From: Deltaproteobacteria bacterium
GTDB taxonomy: Bacteria; Myxococcota_C; UBA6777
Reading direction: 5' to 3'
Assembly (NCBI GenBank): GCA_002731275.1
Contig: PCBK01000120.1
Span: 1-64,000 of the forward strand
DNA: 64,000 bases
Made by a program: the position numbers and the translations under genes
The notes under the pieces: model-generated
The model's input: only the letters and a program-made list of their open reading frames with translations
Told to the model about the DNA's origin: nothing
Databases searched by the model: none
Part shown: one piece after another, positions 60,668 through 64,000 of the stretch
Layout of the letters: every line of letters begins with the position of its first letter
How positions within the stretch are numbered: position 1 is the stretch's first letter

Positions 60668-60883
60668 ATGCAAATTGTACTGCCTATCAAGATCGAAATC
60701 GAAGTCACATGGAATGAAGACGGTGAGACCAAAAGTCGACGTGATCGACTCAAAGAATATAAAGAACTTCCCGAAGGAGGCATGACCTACACCTTTGTCC
60801 GTGGTGAGCCTCTCACTCTCCAAGTCGATCATGAGGTGTTCAACGTCCAAAATGCCAGCCGTCAGACCTATCGCGTCGGCTGA
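60668..60883 (+). CDS. Small hypothetical protein
   Basis: A 71-residue protein starting at ATG 60668 with GAGAG upstream. It is mostly beta (IVLPIKIEIEVTW; TYTFVRGEPLTLQVDHEVFNV, position 40-60) with a charged central helix. It resembles small OB-like or Sm-like proteins by pattern only. The same frame runs upstream to 60305, but that part lies opposite the 53-residue gene and lacks coding character. Confidence 0.55.
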   Translation: MQIVLPIKIEIEVTWNEDGETKSRRDRLKEYKELPEGGMTYTFVRGEPLTLQVDHEVFNVQNASRQTYRVG

Positions 60884-61048
60884 AACCCTCTCTTTCTCCT
60901 CTCGCCCACCGATCATCACCTGCGCCCTCCATCCTCTCCACCACTTGTCGGGGATTGTCCTTTTTTTCGGGACGTCCTATCATAGATGGGCTCTTTCCAT
61001 TCGTCCAATGTCCAAACAAATTCTACAATGTGTGGTGGTTGAGATCTC

Positions 61049-62437
61049 ATGAGTGAAGAACAAAAGAGTGAAGAACAGAAAGAACGCGACACCCAAAAAC
61101 CCGTCAACAAGAGACAGCGCTTCTTTAAACTCGCTGGTATGACCGCCTCTGTTGCTGGTAATTATGCAAAGACGCGCATCTCCAATGTCTTTAAGTCCGC
61201 CGAACAGGCAGCCAAAGATCAAGCCGAAGCCCATAAGGCGAGTGGAGAGCGTATCGCTCAAACCCTCGGTGAGTTGAAGGGGGCCGTTATGAAGGTCGGA
61301 CAAATGGCCTCCATCGCCAAGGACATCCTCCCCAAAGAGCTCACCGATTCTTTGCGCACCCTGCAAAAAGAAGCCCCTCCCATGCCGTACGAGGTGATCG
61401 CCGAACAAATCAAGGCGGAGCTTGGTGCCGAACCACACGAAATATTCGAAGATTTTGATGAGGAACCGTTCGCCGCTGCGTCCATCGGTCAAGTCCACCG
61501 GGCACTCCTCCAAGATGGACGTGAGGTGATCGTCAAGATCCAATATCCTGGCGTCGATGAGTCTTGTGACTCCGATCTCGCTCACCTGAAGATGGCTTTT
61601 CGCGCGAGTGGTCTCGTCAAGGTCGATAAAAAGCAGCTTAATCAAGTCTTTGAAGAGATCAAAGAGCGCCTTCACGAAGAGCTCGACTACGAAAGTGAAG
61701 CCCGCCACGCCGCGATCTTCTACGAACACTACAAAGACAAACCTGGGATCGTCGTGCCGCAGGTTATCACCGAACATTCCTCCAAACGTGTGTTGACCCT
61801 CACGTATGAGCCTGGGGATACACTTGATAAGGTCAAAGAGCCACGTTACTCACAAGAGATCCGTGATCTGATCGGTGTGAACTTTTTTCGCCTCGTCTGT
61901 GATCAGATCTTTGTGCTGAAAGCCGTCCACGGTGATCCCAATCCGGGCAACTTTGCCTTCCGGGATGATGGCACGATCGTGATGTACGACTTTGGCTGTG
62001 TAAAGTTCCTCAAACAAGAGATCGTGACGGCCTACAAAAACACGATCGAGGCCGGTCTCGAAGAGCGATACGATATCGTCGAAGAAGGCCTGCTCGCCCT
62101 CGGCGTGAGAAAACCTGGTGGACCTGTCCCTGAACCTGAGTACTACAAGATCTTTCGGGACATCTTTTACGAGCCATTTGTGCAAGAGGAACCTTTTGAT
62201 TACGGTACATCCGAGATCCACAATGAGATCCTCAAGCTCGTCCCTGGTATTCTCAAGCGAATGGCTTCCTTCCAACCTCCCATCGAGCTGATCTACCTCG
62301 ACAGGATGATCGCAGGTCACTACGGCAATCTCCGCCGTATCGAGTGTCGTGGACGATATCTTGAGATCCTTCTGGAGTATCTCGCGCTCCCTCAGCCGCT
62401 CCCTGAGTCCGACGAAACACCCTCCGATGCCGAGTGA
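61049..62437 (+). CDS. ABC1/UbiB-family atypical kinase
   Basis: A 462-residue protein of the ADCK/UbiB family, linked to ubiquinone and other isoprenoid lipid metabolism. Family features: the KxGQ motif VMKVGQ near 80-86, the Ala-rich loop AAASIGQVHRA near 142-152 that replaces the Gly loop, VKIQYPG with the ATP-binding Lys, HGDPNPGN and YDFGCV for metal. The first 35 residues are Glu/Lys-rich and disordered. No C-terminal membrane helix is seen, unlike E. coli UbiB. The ribosome site is weak. Confidence 0.9.
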   Translation: MSEEQKSEEQKERDTQKPVNKRQRFFKLAGMTASVAGNYAKTRISNVFKSAEQAAKDQAEAHKASGERIAQTLGELKGAVMKVGQMASIAKDILPKELTDSLRTLQKEAPPMPYEVIAEQIKAELGAEPHEIFEDFDEEPFAAASIGQVHRALLQDGREVIVKIQYPGVDESCDSDLAHLKMAFRASGLVKVDKKQLNQVFEEIKERLHEELDYESEARHAAIFYEHYKDKPGIVVPQVITEHSSKRVLTLTYEPGDTLDKVKEPRYSQEIRDLIGVNFFRLVCDQIFVLKAVHGDPNPGNFAFRDDGTIVMYDFGCVKFLKQEIVTAYKNTIEAGLEERYDIVEEGLLALGVRKPGGPVPEPEYYKIFRDIFYEPFVQEEPFDYGTSEIHNEILKLVPGILKRMASFQPPIELIYLDRMIAGHYGNLRRIECRGRYLEILLEYLALPQPLPESDETPSDAE

Positions 62438-62628
62438 ACAACACCTTCGACGTATCATCTTCGTACTCTACGCCTGACGTTGCTACCTACCCTTACTGAC
62501 CTTCACGACTGTCTTCTTTTTTGACGCCACGATCTCTGGTTCTTTCAGTCCAAAACGGATCCACATTCATCCCCTTTTTGGGATAGACCTTTCTCGCTTG
62601 ACACTCGTTTCACGGGTTTGTTACCGTC

Positions 62629-62647
62629 TTGGATGTTCAACATCCAA
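62629..62647. promoter_or_regulatory. Perfect inverted repeat upstream of the SIR2-like gene
   Basis: TTGGATGTT and AACATCCAA around a single C. A TTGACA hexamer lies at 62598-62603, 25 bases upstream, but no good -10 follows it. The repeat is about 45 bases before the start of the SIR2-like gene and could be an operator. Confidence 0.4.
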
Positions 62648-62690
62648 AACAATCCGTGTGTGTATCTCAGATCCAATGGGGCGAGAACGA

Positions 62691-64000
62691 ATGTCATCGA
62701 AGACCTGGAAAGATCATCTGCCGTTGTTTGCCAAGAAAAATGAGCGCTGGCTACTTTACTGTGGTAGCCATCTCGGCGCCTCAAGTGGTGTTCCGCTGCC
62801 TTTTCACCGTACACCCTGGTCTCCATCGATCGCAGATCTCGTGCGCTATCATATTTTCCGCACACAAAGCCGTGATATCGCCGAGAGTGTCGAGAAGGCC
62901 TTGAGCGAAGAGCGGGCACCGCTTGGTTTTATCGCCGATTCGATCGATGAACAGCTCGCGTGGTTTCGTGACTACACCGATCAATTGAGCCCCCAACGTT
63001 CCATGATCCGCCTCGGTGATCTTGCGAGGAGTGGGATGTTTTCTGGGATCATCTCCAGCGCACCTGACGATCTTCTCGAACAGGCCTTGCATATGGTGCA
63101 GGTGGATTACACACTCCAATCACTCGAAAAACCAAATATCAAGACGGACTCACTTGTCCTCCTCAAAGAGTGGGATGATTTCATCTTTCAGGATCGCGAA
63201 GACCGACGGGCACGTGAGGCCGTCTTCGCCAAACATCGCCTCGAAGATCTACTCCAGCAAACAGACTCCGTGATGATCGTGGGGCAACCCGATTACACGA
63301 GCGATATGATGGAGAATTTAAAGCGCCTGTGTAAGTCCTTTCCTACACTTAAAATCGTCTGGGTCGAAGAGACACAGGCACATCCTATCTCAAAGACAAC
63401 CCCTTCCTCTACCGATGACGAGTTACCAGCGCACATGTGGTTTGCCGTCCACCACCCACACTTCACACACATCCAGGTTGAAGACATGGGGGATTTGTTT
63501 GATGGGATCGCTGAAACACGAGGCGTCGATCAGACAGCGCTCTTTACCCCAGAAGAGGCTGGCAAAGAGAGCCCACTCGCCGATCTTTTGAACCGGTCCT
63601 TTGATGTCCGACCCATTTTGATCTACGTCCCAGGGATGGCGATCTTCTCCGGTCTGATCAAGAAGATGCCACAAATTACACTCAAGACTGCGCTGAGTCT
63701 CTTTGCGTTGCTCGTGACGATCGTTGGTGTCCTGAATTATCAGTGGGTGCAGTCGTACGCAAAACGCTTTGAGCCGATCACCAGACAGCTCGCACAGGTC
63801 GAATCACTCCTCGCTGCAGAGCCCTCAGTCGAACAGCTCGTGCGTGCAGAGAAACTCCTCGACCAAACGCAGATGAAGTGGAAGCAGATCCCCCCACCAG
63901 TTGTCGCGTCGTACTCCGTGCCCTTTGTCTCCGGTCAGCTCACCAAAAAACGTGCGCAGTTTTCCAAACAAATCCAGCTGCTCAGAGGTGGGCGCGTGAT
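62691..64000 (+). CDS. SIR2-like membrane protein, 3' end outside the window
   Basis: An open frame of at least 436 codons running off the right edge. The ATG at 62691 is used; an in-frame ATG at 62676 is the alternative. Residues 20-40 read LLYCGSHLGASSGVPLPF, which resembles the GAGxS...SGxP NAD-binding loop of SIR2 proteins. Residues about 105-130 (LGDLARSGMFSGIISSAPDDLLEQAL) resemble the later SIR2 region L...G.F..I.T.N.D.LLE. A SVMIVGQPD strand follows near 197. One membrane helix is at about 330-350, and a coiled region follows. The typical catalytic His-Gly pair is not clear. SIR2-like NADases occur in anti-phage systems, but no defence partner lies to the left. Confidence 0.6.
   Translation, partial: MSSKTWKDHLPLFAKKNERWLLYCGSHLGASSGVPLPFHRTPWSPSIADLVRYHIFRTQSRDIAESVEKALSEERAPLGFIADSIDEQLAWFRDYTDQLSPQRSMIRLGDLARSGMFSGIISSAPDDLLEQALHMVQVDYTLQSLEKPNIKTDSLVLLKEWDDFIFQDREDRRAREAVFAKHRLEDLLQQTDSVMIVGQPDYTSDMMENLKRLCKSFPTLKIVWVEETQAHPISKTTPSSTDDELPAHMWFAVHHPHFTHIQVEDMGDLFDGIAETRGVDQTALFTPEEAGKESPLADLLNRSFDVRPILIYVPGMAIFSGLIKKMPQITLKTALSLFALLVTIVGVLNYQWVQSYAKRFEPITRQLAQVESLLAAEPSVEQLVRAEKLLDQTQMKWKQIPPPVVASYSVPFVSGQLTKKRAQFSKQIQLLRGGRV

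Overview
The window looks like chromosome from a member of the Myxococcota or a close relative, with a roughly even base composition judged by eye and not computed. The assignment rests on family content. Two exported proteins end in a MYXO-CTERM-like tail (Gly-Cys-Gly-Cys, a hydrophobic helix, a basic end). There are many lipoproteins with a disordered spacer followed by a beta-propeller or Cys-rich modules, a protein with 13 CGxCG modules fused to seven RCC1 repeats, two HEAT-repeat exported proteins, a double-FHA/TPR protein, a membrane-anchored Ser/Thr kinase, and a ferrochelatase with the internal Cys-rich insert known from myxobacteria. No phage, transposase, integrase or CRISPR array was seen, so this is mostly host chromosome.

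Layout. 1-720 is a composite palindromic repeat. 0.7-5.3 kb holds two HEAT/lipoprotein genes, a PA14 membrane protein and a methyltransferase. 5.5-10.7 kb is a central-carbon cluster: aclB and aclA (the two ATP-citrate lyase subunits) behind a good promoter and closed by a terminator, then an unusual isocitrate dehydrogenase-family gene whose second half appears internally duplicated. 10.9-16.8 kb is an envelope group (L,D-transpeptidase-like protein, RseP-like site-2 protease with extra PDZ domains, FHA/TPR protein and its FHA-less paralogue). 16.8-31.5 kb carries a HEAT lipoprotein, small lipoproteins, a PAS histidine kinase, an SDR, a CxxCH/cyclase-like lipoprotein, a cluster of secreted metalloproteases (matrixin-type and M4), and a TetR operon with a clear palindromic operator. 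31.7-49.8 kb holds the Cys-rich/RCC1 lipoprotein, hemH, a Gly-rich RRM protein, a lipoprotein pair, a MuiA-like protein, two propeller lipoproteins, a Tat-exported intradiol dioxygenase, an OPT transporter and a pentapeptide protein, with a second large copy of the composite repeat at 45.3-46.0 kb.

50.1-62.4 kb is more conserved: a 7TM-type Ser/Thr kinase, a Fic protein beside tRNA-Arg(CCU), then on the minus strand infC-rpmI-rplT-ihfA, tRNA-Pro(GGG), surE, a DUF368 transporter and apt. infC starts at ATT, the classic IF3 autoregulatory start. The pheST genes often found between rplT and ihfA are absent, and rplT has its own 400-base leader with nested hairpins. After several small genes, including a 53-residue membrane protein, comes a UbiB/ABC1-family kinase. 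The window ends inside a gene whose N-terminal half looks SIR2-like and which has a membrane helix.

The most unusual items are the modular hairpin repeats whose stems show compensatory changes, a short conserved element that contains or directly follows the stop codon of three unrelated genes, the internally duplicated isocitrate dehydrogenase next to ATP-citrate lyase, and the truncated SIR2-like membrane protein at the right edge.
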